Source: CBDCEG01 sp965215775 (lineage in GTDB: Bacteria > Pseudomonadota > Gammaproteobacteria > Cardiobacteriales > Ostreibacteriaceae). From it: DNA of 64,000 nt. The notes under the pieces were generated by a model. The model did not search any database, was not told where the DNA came from, and saw only the letters and a program-made list of their open reading frames with translations. This document shows positions 54,101-63,019 of this stretch, piece after piece (the first letter of the stretch is position 1; each line of letters starts with the position of its first letter). The translations under genes and the position numbers were made by a program. The stretch spans positions 17,948 through 81,947 of the forward strand of contig CBDCEG010000029.1 of assembly GCA_965215775.1 (NCBI GenBank), written 5' to 3'.

Positions 54101-54271
54101 ATTGAAATTGTAACAACGACTGGAAAAGCTTCTATTTCTAGCGTGCAAAGACAACTTAGAATTGGTTATAACAGAGCTGCTAGAATGATTGAAGATATGC
54201 AAGAACAAGGAATTGTAAGTGAACCCAAAAATGGCGTCCGAAGAGTCCTTGTCGCTCCTCCACCTAAATAA
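51110..54271 (+). CDS. ftsK: DNA translocase FtsK
   Basis: FtsK pumps the chromosome terminus through the closing septum and activates XerCD at dif. About residues 20-205 hold the N-terminal membrane segments. About 275-480 is a Glu/Gln/Lys/Arg-rich predicted coiled coil, and then the RecA-like motor has Walker A AGTTGSGKSV near residue 712 and the LATQRPSVDVLTGLIKAN segment. The C-terminal gamma domain (about 990-1050, ISSVQRQLRIGYNRAARMIE) reads KOPS sites. The linker in other species is usually Pro/Gln-rich and disordered; here it looks helical. Confidence 0.96.
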   Translation: MKNKTNQTNLSTHLKPLFLGVVIFVALIIATFMLVSLFSFNPLDSAWSRNDGAEITNVAGSLGAWYSDISFSFIGKLSYIIPIAIIVFSLQAWFEKDFNRELFSWRIFAVLIAIIFGSILFAKHDPIAINTVSRSGGGWLGAFLAVGLEKTISSVSLIMIVSSLVFILSLGLIFGISWLDVTEKIGAFISYTLAKITGRKAKTTIKNNYPESNVENSVLKKLDEEENQTKFTIDSYDPTQDADPDLFTEKVENNNEDEFEDKKEPVFFPETNKENNTVNFEQQQIDKNKELERLAEEEERKRLVLEEERNNQLLQKELEKEQILKEQLEKERILLEERIKRERLEKDIIEHEKLELEKVQQQKLELETLQQERFEQERIRLETIEQERLNQEATDLKLDQEKQHQERLRLELIELEKAKLENFNQEKILQESIATEKALQEKIVQDDIISKQASYEQERFDREQKLNKLGASNDIKTSSTIKDSPFSFSVWGTSSSNNSNPITSEITTIKAEKIDAESVEVKAEPKKIEPEILKTSATIGTPFEQNKKNIKPKVKNYKLPNITLLDNPPEQENFYTEDVLAQMAATLENALKQYKINATVMHVSPGPVITRFELDLAPGIPAKKISNLSKDLARALAVSNVRVEEIIPGSTYVGLEVPNQGRQIVYFKDIISSKQFQKSESPLTVSLGADISGRPVVADLMKMPHLLVAGTTGSGKSVAINTMLLSMLYKATPKDLRLILVDPKMLEMSMYEDIPHLLTPVITDMNDAENALTWAVAEMERRYKLMAALKVRKIDEFNKTVEKAIQDGKPIQDPIWQPDENVGYTHHPDLETLPFIVVIIDELADMMMVVGKQVEQLIARLTQKARAAGIHVILATQRPSVDVLTGLIKANVPTRIAFQVSSAIDSRTIIDSVGAETLLGHGDMLFVPPGVSQPQRLHGAFVNDKETDRITNFLRETGEPDYINGITAKQDPETLGAYGAADVGEAKEDADPLYDDAIEIVTTTGKASISSVQRQLRIGYNRAARMIEDMQEQGIVSEPKNGVRRVLVAPPPK

Positions 54272-54296
54272 TATCAATAATAAATAACAACAAATT

Positions 54297-55133
54297 ATGC
54301 AAAAAATAAAATTTTCAAAAATGCATGGTCTAGGCAATGACTTCATAGTTATTAATGCTACAGATGAAGATATATCTTTATCAAAATCAAAGATAGAAAA
54401 GCTGTCAAATCGTAGAACAGGAATTGGTTTTGATCAATTATTAATAGTTGAAAAATCAGAAGTTGCAGGAATTGACTTTAACTATAGAATATTTAACGCC
54501 AATGGTAATGAAGTTGAGCATTGTGGCAATGGAGCTAGATGTTTTGCCAAATATGTTATTGCAAAAAGGCTTACAAATAAAAACAATATTCGCGTCAAAA
54601 TCAAAACAGGAGTTATAACAATTAACTATAAATCTGATGATGAGATTTCAGTAAATATGGGTAAACCAATACGAACCTTGGATTTAATACCATTCAAACC
54701 TGATGAGAAAGAAGTTTCTGAAAAACATATTTATAAAATAAAACTAAAAAATGAAACTATAGATGCCTCTGTAATTTCTATGTCAAACCCTCATATAACA
54801 ATATTCACGAAGGAACTAGAAGGAAAAAATATAGAAGAACAAGCTTTAGAAATTCAAAATTCAAAATATTTCCCAAGCTCTGTAAATGTGAATTATGTAG
54901 AAATATTAAATACTAGAGAAATAAATTTGCGAACTTATGAAAGAGATGTTGGAGAAACTTTAGCCTGTGGAACTGGTGCTTGTGCAAGTGTTTATTTAGC
55001 TCACAAAAAAGGCTTAGTTGATGATACTGTAAGAGTAAAAACACAAGGCGGAGAGATGAATATTGCAATAATTGATGGGGCAGTTTATATGTCTGGTCCT
55101 GCTAGGCTTGTATTTGATGGAGAAATTCGTTAG
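54297..55133 (+). CDS. dapF: Diaminopimelate epimerase
   Basis: DapF interconverts LL- and meso-diaminopimelate for lysine and peptidoglycan synthesis. The two catalytic cysteines are in HCGNGARCFA (about residue 78) and LACGTGACAS (about residue 223). The N-terminal FSKMHGLGNDFIVI is typical, and the 278-residue length matches E. coli's 274. No Shine-Dalgarno sequence is visible. It lies 25 bases after ftsK and 38 before metA. Confidence 0.97.
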   Translation: MQKIKFSKMHGLGNDFIVINATDEDISLSKSKIEKLSNRRTGIGFDQLLIVEKSEVAGIDFNYRIFNANGNEVEHCGNGARCFAKYVIAKRLTNKNNIRVKIKTGVITINYKSDDEISVNMGKPIRTLDLIPFKPDEKEVSEKHIYKIKLKNETIDASVISMSNPHITIFTKELEGKNIEEQALEIQNSKYFPSSVNVNYVEILNTREINLRTYERDVGETLACGTGACASVYLAHKKGLVDDTVRVKTQGGEMNIAIIDGAVYMSGPARLVFDGEIR

Positions 55134-55171
55134 ATTATAAGCTTCTAAATAATTATAATTAATAATTTCAA

Positions 55172-56233
55172 ATGCCAATAGTAGCTAATAATAACAATCC
55201 ATCACTTTCTAGAATAAGTAAAGAAGGTATGGAAGTTATCTCATCAGAGCGAGCAAAACACCAAGATATTAGAGTTTTGCATATTGGTTTTTTGAATATG
55301 ATGCCTGATGCTGCTTTTTTGGCAACTGAACGACAGTTTTTTAGACTAATTGGTGCTTCAACAAAAATTGTTCAGCTTTATATTCACCCAATTAAGCTCA
55401 AAGGAATATCACGAAATTCAGAAATAAAAAACCATATAGATAATTATTATGAAAGTTTAGAAGATATTAAGCAAAAAGGTCTTGATGCCTTAATTGTAAC
55501 AGGAGCAAACCCTCAAAAACAAAATATAATTGAAGAGGATTATTGGGAGCCAGCAAAAGAACTTTTTGATTGGGCACAGCAAAATGTTTCTTCAATATTT
55601 TTTTCTTGCCTTTCAACTCATGCTATTTTGCAATCTGAATATGGATTAATTAGAAAAGCGTTACCAGAAAAAATTTGGGGAGTTTATAAGCAAAAAGTAA
55701 TTAACAAAACCCACCCATTAGTTGCAAATATAAATACTAAATTTGATATGCCACACTCTAGGCAAAATACTGTTTTGAAGCAAAAATTTTTAGAGAAAAA
55801 CTTACAAGTTTTAGTTTCAAGTAAAGCTTCAGGTGTTGCAATAGCAACCTCATCTGACGGAATTAGAAAGGTATTTTGCCAAGGACACCCAGAGTACGAT
55901 AGCTTGAGTTTATTAAAGGAATATAAAAGAGAAATCACTAATTTCATAAATAAAACTAGAGATAATTATCCAAATTTCCCACAAAATTATTTTTCTAAAT
56001 CTACACAAACTATCTTACTTGAGTTTAAGCAAAATGTTTTAGATGGGCTAACTAACTTAGAAAATTTCCCAGAAAAATCAGTTATAGAAAGTATTGATAA
56101 TACTTGGCGAGATACTTCCAAAGCTATTTTTGGAAACTGGCTAGGAATTGTTTATCAAATAACTAATGTAGACTGTAAAAAACAATTTATGCAAGGAATT
56201 GATCCCAAAAACCCAATCAAAGGATATAAATAA
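55172..56233 (+). CDS. metA: Homoserine O-acyltransferase (MetA family, probably O-succinyltransferase)
   Basis: MetA acylates homoserine in the first committed step of methionine synthesis. The 353-residue protein has the segment HIGFLNMMPDAAFLATERQF, the acyl-accepting cysteine in FFSCLSTHAIL, the conserved PHSR, and QGHPEYDSLSLLKEY with the catalytic His and Glu region. Whether it uses succinyl- or acetyl-CoA cannot be decided without the active-site residue comparison. It is longer than E. coli MetA (309), with extra N- and C-terminal residues. Confidence 0.88.
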   Translation: MPIVANNNNPSLSRISKEGMEVISSERAKHQDIRVLHIGFLNMMPDAAFLATERQFFRLIGASTKIVQLYIHPIKLKGISRNSEIKNHIDNYYESLEDIKQKGLDALIVTGANPQKQNIIEEDYWEPAKELFDWAQQNVSSIFFSCLSTHAILQSEYGLIRKALPEKIWGVYKQKVINKTHPLVANINTKFDMPHSRQNTVLKQKFLEKNLQVLVSSKASGVAIATSSDGIRKVFCQGHPEYDSLSLLKEYKREITNFINKTRDNYPNFPQNYFSKSTQTILLEFKQNVLDGLTNLENFPEKSVIESIDNTWRDTSKAIFGNWLGIVYQITNVDCKKQFMQGIDPKNPIKGYK

Positions 56234-56290
56234 TTTATTTAATACTTATTATATTAGTTTAATAGTTTTAAGTAATTTTATTTATTTAGC

Positions 56291-57463
56291 TTACTCCTCT
56301 ATAGCTACTTTTCTTGAATATAATCGTAAAGAAATCATACAAATTACAGCAAATAAGCCGATATCAATAGCAATACCTACTATGCTAGCTCCAGATTTAG
56401 ACATTCCAATATAAAACAATAACATAAAAAACATAATTATATTCTCAGTAAAGTTTTGAATTGCAACAGCATGCCCGCCACCAACTAACTTATGTCCTTG
56501 TCTTTGCAACATTGCATTTAATGGAATTAAGAATAATCCTCCAAAAAAACCAGTAAGAACTAAGGCTAATCCAGCAATATAAATGTTTGTAATAACACTT
56601 AATAAAATAACAGAAACTCCCATTCCTACCCCTGCACTAAGTATTTTAAATGTTTTGTTTAATGGGATTTTACTAGCAAAAATTGATCCAATAACTATCC
56701 CAACAGCAACAAATGCACTTAAGTTAGCTGGTGTTTGATTATCTTTGATATTTAATGCAACAGGAACCCAGTCAATTAATAAAAACCTCATGGTTGCACC
56801 AATTCCAAAAAACAACCCTGTTCCAAGCAATGCAATTCTAGCGGGTTTATTTGAGTATAAAGTTTTGGTATCTTTTATAAAATCTTTTATTGATCCAGCT
56901 ATGGAAAAACCACCTAAACTCTTTAGTGGTTTTAATTTTGGGATAAATAAATTAGCCAAAGAAGCAGCCAAATAAATTACCGCAATTATTAAAAATGCAA
57001 TAGTAAAACTACCTCTTTTTTCTGAGCTATCAGCTAAAAGACCACCTAAAACAACACCTAATAATATTGCTGCAATTGTTGAGCTTTCCATCATTGCATT
57101 TGCTTTTACTAAAAATGCATCTCCCCTTAACTCTTTGAGTATTCCATATTTAGCTGGAGAATAAATGCAGGCGCCAATTCCAACAATTGTATAACAAACA
57201 AAAGTATTGAAGTTTAAGAATAAAAATAAAACTCCAATGAATTTAAGAGTATTGGAAAAAAGCATAACTCTGCCTTTTGGTATTCCATCAGCCAATTTCC
57301 CAACAAAAGGTGCAAATAAGATAAACGAAAGTAAAAAAACTTGCTGTAAAATAGGAACTTGCCAATCATCAGCATTACTTACTTTTAAAACACCAATTAA
57401 AACAAAAAGTAAAATATTATCAGCCATTGCTGTTAAAAACTGTGCGATTAAAACTGGATACAT
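56291..57463 (-). CDS. lplT: Lysophospholipid transporter LplT (MFS)
   Basis: LplT flips lysophospholipids across the inner membrane for re-acylation by Aas. The 390-residue protein aligns well by eye with E. coli LplT (397): AQFLTAMADNILLFVLIGVL, ILFAPFVGKLADGIPKGRVML, YSPAKYGILKEL, MMESSTIAAILLGVVLGG and FFGGLFLIPLNAMLQRQG. Twelve membrane segments are expected. aas, often adjacent, is not seen. It converges on metA and is divergent from the lolC/E gene. Confidence 0.9.
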   Translation of the reverse strand: MYPVLIAQFLTAMADNILLFVLIGVLKVSNADDWQVPILQQVFLLSFILFAPFVGKLADGIPKGRVMLFSNTLKFIGVLFLFLNFNTFVCYTIVGIGACIYSPAKYGILKELRGDAFLVKANAMMESSTIAAILLGVVLGGLLADSSEKRGSFTIAFLIIAVIYLAASLANLFIPKLKPLKSLGGFSIAGSIKDFIKDTKTLYSNKPARIALLGTGLFFGIGATMRFLLIDWVPVALNIKDNQTPANLSAFVAVGIVIGSIFASKIPLNKTFKILSAGVGMGVSVILLSVITNIYIAGLALVLTGFFGGLFLIPLNAMLQRQGHKLVGGGHAVAIQNFTENIIMFFMLLFYIGMSKSGASIVGIAIDIGLFAVICMISLRLYSRKVAIEE

Positions 57464-57680
57464 AAAATCCCTCTATTATTTTTTTCACTTTTTTAAATAA
57501 GTGAAAATATTTTTTATAAAGTTGAATATTATATAGATTTTATTTTCTTTATTGAAAGTTATTTAAGCCTTAAAAGTTATGTATATATTAAATAAAGTTT
57601 TGAACAAAGAAAAGAAATGCAATAAAACACAAAAATGTTAAAATCAAGCGTTAAATTATCAAAAAACAAATAAAAATTAT

Positions 57681-58912
57681 ATGAATTTACCTTTATTTAT
57701 AGGAACAAGATATGTAAAAGCAAAAAATAGTGGTGGTGCTTCTGTAACCAGTATTATTTCAATTGTATCTATTATGCTTGGAACAGCGGCACTTATTGTC
57801 GTTTTATCAGTTATGAATGGTGTTACTAGTCAAGTTAGAGATAAAATTATGTCTATGACTGCTCATGCTAGCTTAATTCCTACTTTTAGTGCTTTAACTT
57901 TAGATGATGATGTTGACCAATATTTAAAAAAAGAACCTAGAGTTCTTGCAAAAGCTCCATATATTTATGGACAAGCTTTGATTGGTGAGGGACAAAGTTA
58001 TAATGGCATAGTTGTAAAAGGAGTAGATCCAACACAAGAAGCTGGAGTATCAAAAACTATTGCAAAAATGCCTAATGAACTAGCAAAACTTCAGCCTGGT
58101 AAATTCAATATAATAATTGGTAGAAAATTAGCTGATAGTTTAGGAGCTTATATTGGGGATAAAATAACTTTAATTGTTCCAAAAACAACAGTAACAGCAG
58201 TTGGAATACAGCCAAGAATAAAGAGATTTACTATTGTTGGGCTTTTCGACGCTGGTCACCATGTGTTTGATACTACTTACACCTTGATTAATTTAAAAGA
58301 TGCTGGAGTTTTATTTAGGCTAGAAAAAGCAATAACAGGTTATCAATTAAAACTTTCAAAACCTTTAGATGCTCCTGAAATATCCGCAGAGATTAATAAA
58401 ATACTTCCAAGTGAGTTAAAAATTACTGATTGGACTGAGCAAAATGCATCTTATTTTGATGCTGTGAAAGTTGAAAAATTAATGCTTTTTATGGTTTTAT
58501 TTATAATTTTAGTTGTTGCTTATATAAATATACTCTCAACTTTATTTATGACAGTTTCAGAAAAACGCGGTGATATTGCAATATTAAGAACTATTGGAAT
58601 GAGAAAAAATAAGATAGTTATTATTTTTATGATTCAAGGTATTATCTTAGGTTTTATTGGAACTATATTAGGCTTTCTTTTGGGTTATTTGTAAACCTAA
58701 ATATGCCAACAATTATGGACTGGGTTGAGAGAATAACAGGGTTTACTTTGCCTGAAGAGATGTATTTTGTGGATAAATTATCTGCAGATATGGAGCCACT
58801 AGTAGTATTATCAATACTAGCTTCTTCTTTTGTTTTGAGCATAATTGCACCACTTTATCCTGCGTTTAAAGCCGCTGGAACAAATCCAGCAAGAGCTTTG
58901 GCGTATGAATAA
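57681..58912 (+). pseudogene. lolC: Lipoprotein-releasing system permease LolC/LolE, single frameshift
   Basis: LolC/E with LolD extracts lipoproteins from the inner membrane. The first 337 codons (to 58694) contain the N-terminal membrane segment and periplasmic domain (LPLFIGTRYVKAK, SVMNGVTSQVRDKI) and the MacB/FtsX-type segments MTVSEKRGDIAILRTIGM. The frame then ends at a TAA (58692-58694). The last 80 codons, ending YPAFKAAGTNPARALAYE, are in the -1 frame. Restoring one G near 58691 gives a continuous protein of about 410 residues, the family's normal size. LolC and LolE cannot be separated by eye, and lolD does not follow. Confidence 0.85.
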
Positions 58913-58956
58913 TTACCTTTTGAGAAATATTTTATAAATAACTTTATAGATACTTT

Positions 58957-59345
58957 ATGAATAATTATAAAAACACTTTAATTGAAAACTTAGGAATTGA
59001 AGTTTTATCAGTTTTAGAGAACGAAATTACAGCAAAAATGCCTGTTGATAACAAACTTGTCAACCAATGGGTTTTTTGCATGGTGGTGCTTCAGTTGCTT
59101 TGGCAGAAACAGTTGCGAGCATTGGAGCAAATAATATTGCAAAAAAATATAATAAAATTGCAGTTGGTTTAGAGATTAATGCAAATCATATAAAATCAAT
59201 AAATAAAGGTTTTGTTTTTGCAAAAGCAACCCCTTTTCATATTGGTAAAACTACTCAAGTTTGGCAGGTTGAAATTTTAGATGAAAGTGATTGTTTAATA
59301 AGTATTTGTAGAACAACTATTGCAGTTATTGACAACTGTAAATAG
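58957..59345 (+). pseudogene. Hotdog-fold thioesterase (MenI/PaaI-like), frameshifted
   Basis: Two overlapping frames make one hotdog thioesterase of about 130 residues. The first (from 58957) carries IENLGIEVLSVLENEITAKMPVD; the second carries MGFLHGGASVALAETVASIGA, the family's catalytic signature, and NANHIKSINKGFVFAKA. The -1 shift falls at about 59058-59066. The next genes are menF and menD, so the natural guess is 1,4-dihydroxy-2-naphthoyl-CoA thioesterase (MenI) of the menaquinone pathway. PaaI-type activity on other CoA esters is the alternative. Confidence 0.72.
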
Positions 59346-59376
59346 ATAATCAGAAAAGGTTTTTAAATATTAAATT

Positions 59377-60588
59377 ATGCAAAAAGATTTAAATCATAAA
59401 CTTAAAAGTAACTTATTAAATAGTTACAAACAAAACCAAAATTATTTTTTAAATTGTTTGCTAAAACTATGTTTAGAAAAGCAAATAAATTTTGCAATTT
59501 GGGTTAGCCCAGAGCAAAGTAAAATTAATTTTATTACAGATTATAAAAAAACATCAACTCAAATAAACTCTGCGATTAATAATCAAACTTCTGGTTTTGT
59601 ATTTAGCCCCTTTATAAAAAACAAAAAGCAAGAAGGTTTAACTATAATAAAGTCTAATCTACTACTAAGTTTTACAGATAATATTGAATTTATAATAGCT
59701 GATAAAAGGCATTCTTTGAGGATTTACAAAAATTATTAGAAAATAAAATATTATTTCAAAATACTAAGTTAGAAAAAGAAAATAAAGGTAAAAAAGACTT
59801 TATAGAACTTACTGAAAAAGCAATAAATTCAATTAATAATAAAGTAATTACCAAGGTGGTTTTAGCAAGAGAAACTAGTTTTAAATTATTAGAAAATGAT
59901 AATTTAGACCTTATAAATATTTTTAAGATTTAGTGAAAAACAATCCCAATACATTTGTGAGCTTATCTTTTACAAAAGACTATGGTTTATGGGCTGGGGC
60001 AACTCCTGAGCTTCTTGCAAAAGTTGAAAATAATTTATTTTATACTGAATCATTAGCAGGAACGATGAAAAAAAGTAGTGGTTTGAAAAATGATTGGGAT
60101 AATAAAAATAAACAAGAACAAAAATTAGTTAGTAAATATATAAAGAAACAGCTTTCACAACTAGGTTTGCAAGTAAATAAACAACCAACTAAGACAATAA
60201 CCGCAGGCAAATTAAATCATATAAAAACCCAATTTAGTGTTGAATTGTTAGATAAAGATACTATAAAAAAATCAGGAGAAATAATTAATTTTATTCACCC
60301 AACTCCAGCTGTTTGTGGCTTACCTCAAAAAGATGCATTACAATTCATTAAAGAAAATGAACTAATAAAAAGAGAAATATATTCAGGTTTTTAGGTTTTA
60401 TTAATTTGAAAAATATTAGTGAAAATAGTTTAGAATTATATGTTAATTTAAGATGTTGCAAGTTTGAAAAAGAACAAGTTTTACTTTTCACAGGAGTTGG
60501 AATAACTGAAAATTCTATTGCAGAAGTTGAATATGAAGAAACTAACTTAAAAATGCTAACAATATTAGATGCAATAACTGGCTTATAA
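59377..60588 (+). pseudogene. menF: Isochorismate synthase (MenF-type), frameshifted in three places
   Basis: Four consecutive pieces of a chorismate-binding enzyme occur in order, about 400 codons in total. They are an N-terminal part to about 59725; a piece with KVVLARETSF to about 59930; a core with GATPELLAKVENN, TESLAGTM and HPTPAVCGLPQKDA to 60394; and a C-terminal piece with YVNLRCCKF and LFTGVGITENS. The three shifts are all -1 (near 59718, 59928 and 60391), each restored by adding one base to a T- or A-run. The HPTPAVCGLP motif and menD next door support isochorismate synthase rather than anthranilate or salicylate synthase. Confidence 0.82.
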
Positions 60589-60617
60589 TTAGCTTCAAAC
60601 TAATTTATAATTAAATT

Positions 60618-62357
60618 ATGAATGAAAATAAAGTAATTGAAAATACCAAACATATTTATGGCTTAGCTAATTATTGTGTGCAAAAGGGCGTGAGATTTGC
60701 AGTTATCTGCCCAGGCTCTCGTAATGCTGCATTAACAATAGCTTTTGCAAAGCAAAAATATATTAGAGTTATTTCTATAACTGATGAACGAAGTGCTGGA
60801 TTTATTGCAATGGGAATTGCGCAGCAAACTAAAAACGCAGTGGTTTTAATATGTTCTTCAGGAACTGCAGGGCTTAACTTTGCACCTGCTGTAACTGAGG
60901 CTTTTTATCAAAATATTCCTCTTATTGTTTTAACAGCAGATCGCCCAAAAGAATGGATTGATCAATGGGATGGTCAGACAATTCATCAAGAAAATATGTT
61001 TTCATCACATATAAAATCATATTTATCTTTTGAAAAAAATACAAAAAAACAAGATTTGGAAAAAGTTTTTGATAAAAGTTTTCCAAGTGAAAATACAGCT
61101 AAAGAACCAATACATTTAAATATTCCTATTGAAAAACCATTTTACCCAAATTCCAAAGAAGATATTTTGACTTTAACTAATTATAAGTTTGTAGAAAATA
61201 TAACCAAAGTTGTTAATAAAGAGTTAAAAGAAACAAATGTTAATATAAAAAACTTTATTCAAATTTTACTAAAATCAAAATCAGTTTTAATATTTTGTGG
61301 TCAGAATAAAAAAAATGACTTGCTTAATTTGAAATTAAAAACTTTGCAGCAAAAGTTTAATATTCCTTCCCTAGGTGATGTTATAAGTAATAATCAAAAT
61401 CACTGTTTAGATGAGTTTTTTAATATAAATAACAAAGAATTGCTACCAGAGCTTTTGATAACTATAGGTAAATCAACGATTTCAGAAAACACAAAATTAT
61501 ATTTTAGGAAAAACAAATCTAAACAACATTTTCATATAGGGCTTGGTTTGGTTGGAAATCCATTTTTAACTGATTTGGATAATTTAAATATAATTTCGGC
61601 AGATACTTTAGGTTTTTTTGAAAGTTTAATAAAAAAACTAGATGATGATTTTATTAAACAAATTAACTATTTAAATAATATAAAAAAAAGAACTAAACAG
61701 GTAGTTGAGTTAAATAATCTTGAGGAGAATAAAAGCACAAATTTCAATCAACTATCAGTCACAAAAACTATTTTAGAAACTATAAAACCTAACTCTAATT
61801 TACACCTAGGAAATAGCTTAACAGTTAGATTGGCAAACAAAGTAGGATTTGATTATTCTAAAAATATTGAGGTCTTTTTAAATCGTGGAACTTCTGGGAT
61901 TGATGGCTGCTTAAGCACTGCTATTGGGCATAGTATTGCCGATAAATCTAAACAAAACTACTTAATTATTGGGGATATTTCATTCTTTTATGATATTAAT
62001 GGACTTTGGATAAATGAAAAACTTCCAAATAATCTAGTTATTTTTGTTATAAATAATAATGGTGGAGAAATTTTCAAAAAAATAAAAGGTCCAAAAAACC
62101 AAGGAAAAACATCAAGCGGTCTGGATATTGAAGAACTTTTCACAACCCCCCATAATAGAAGTGTAAAACGCCAAGCTAAAGAATTTAAATTAATTACACA
62201 AAAATAAAAGATAACCAACATCTAATATCTGAGATAAAACAAAATCCCTCAGAGATTAGATTATTGGAAATACTTTTGTGTTAGAAAACGGAACAAATTA
62301 ACACAAGCTTTAAATTTTCCATTAGTTGAACAACTAAAAATCACTTTAAAACCTTAA
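60618..62357 (+). pseudogene. menD: SEPHCHC synthase MenD, C-terminus frameshifted
   Basis: MenD adds 2-oxoglutarate-derived succinic semialdehyde to isochorismate, using thiamine diphosphate, in menaquinone synthesis. Codons 1-529 are open and show ICPGSRNAALTIA, the cofactor Glu in TDERSAGF, CSSGTAGLNFAPAV, GTSGIDGCLSTAIGHS and the ThDP/metal motif GDISFFYDINGLW. The frame then stops at 62207. The missing end is found downstream in shifted frames: KDNQHLISEI..., then RKRNKLTQALNFPLVEQLK, ending at 62357. The two shifts are one -1 (about 62200) and one +1 (about 62272). Only the last 45 or so residues are affected, so partial function is conceivable. Confidence 0.85.
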
Positions 62358-63000
62358 TATCATTATCATCAGCAACGATAACAATATCAGCGCCACGGTG
62401 AGCAAATAGTCCAACGGTAACAACACCAGGGATTTCATTTATTTGTGTTTCTAATTTATGAGGGAGTTCAATAACCATATCATAAATATCAATAATTTGA
62501 TTTCCATTGTCAGTTATAACGCCTTCTCGCCAAACTGGTGTTCCTCCCATTTGCTGAATTTCCCTAGCAATTTTGCTTCTAGCCATAGGAATAACCTCTA
62601 CAGGCAATGGGAATTTGCCTAAAACCTCAACTTCTTTACTTTTATCAACTATACAGATAAATGTTTTTGCTGCACTTGCAATAACCTTTTCTCTGGTAAG
62701 TGCTGCTCCTCCACCTTTTATCATTTGTTTCAAAGAGTTTATTTCATCAGCCCCATCAACATATAAATCAATATCACCAGCACTATTTAGTTCAATCACA
62801 TCAATTCCTGCTGCTTTAAGTTTTATTGTTGTATCATCGCTTGAAGATACTGCTGCCTCTATATCACCAGACATTTTAGCAAGCTCTTCTATGAAAAAAC
62901 CAACCGTTGAACCAGTTCCAACTCCGATGATTGAGTTATATTTTATATATTTAATTGCCTCTTTTGCTGCTTTTTGCTTTAGAATATCCTTTTTATCCAT
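62341..63000 (-). CDS. rpiA: Ribose-5-phosphate isomerase A
   Basis: RpiA interconverts ribose-5-phosphate and ribulose-5-phosphate in the pentose phosphate pathway. The 219-residue length equals that of E. coli. Motifs seen are GVGTGSTVGFFI, SSSDDTTIKLKAAGI, DLYVDGADEIN with catalytic Asp, KGGGAALTREKV and VDKSKEV. I start at the ATG at 62998-63000, which has AGAGG six bases upstream; a longer frame would add 16 unmatched residues and overlap ilvA. Its 3' end overlaps the restored menD end by 17 bases. Confidence 0.96.
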   Translation of the reverse strand: MDKKDILKQKAAKEAIKYIKYNSIIGVGTGSTVGFFIEELAKMSGDIEAAVSSSDDTTIKLKAAGIDVIELNSAGDIDLYVDGADEINSLKQMIKGGGAALTREKVIASAAKTFICIVDKSKEVEVLGKFPLPVEVIPMARSKIAREIQQMGGTPVWREGVITDNGNQIIDIYDMVIELPHKLETQINEIPGVVTVGLFAHRGADIVIVADDNDIKVLK

Positions 63001-63019
63001 AATTAACCTCTTTTTGAAA

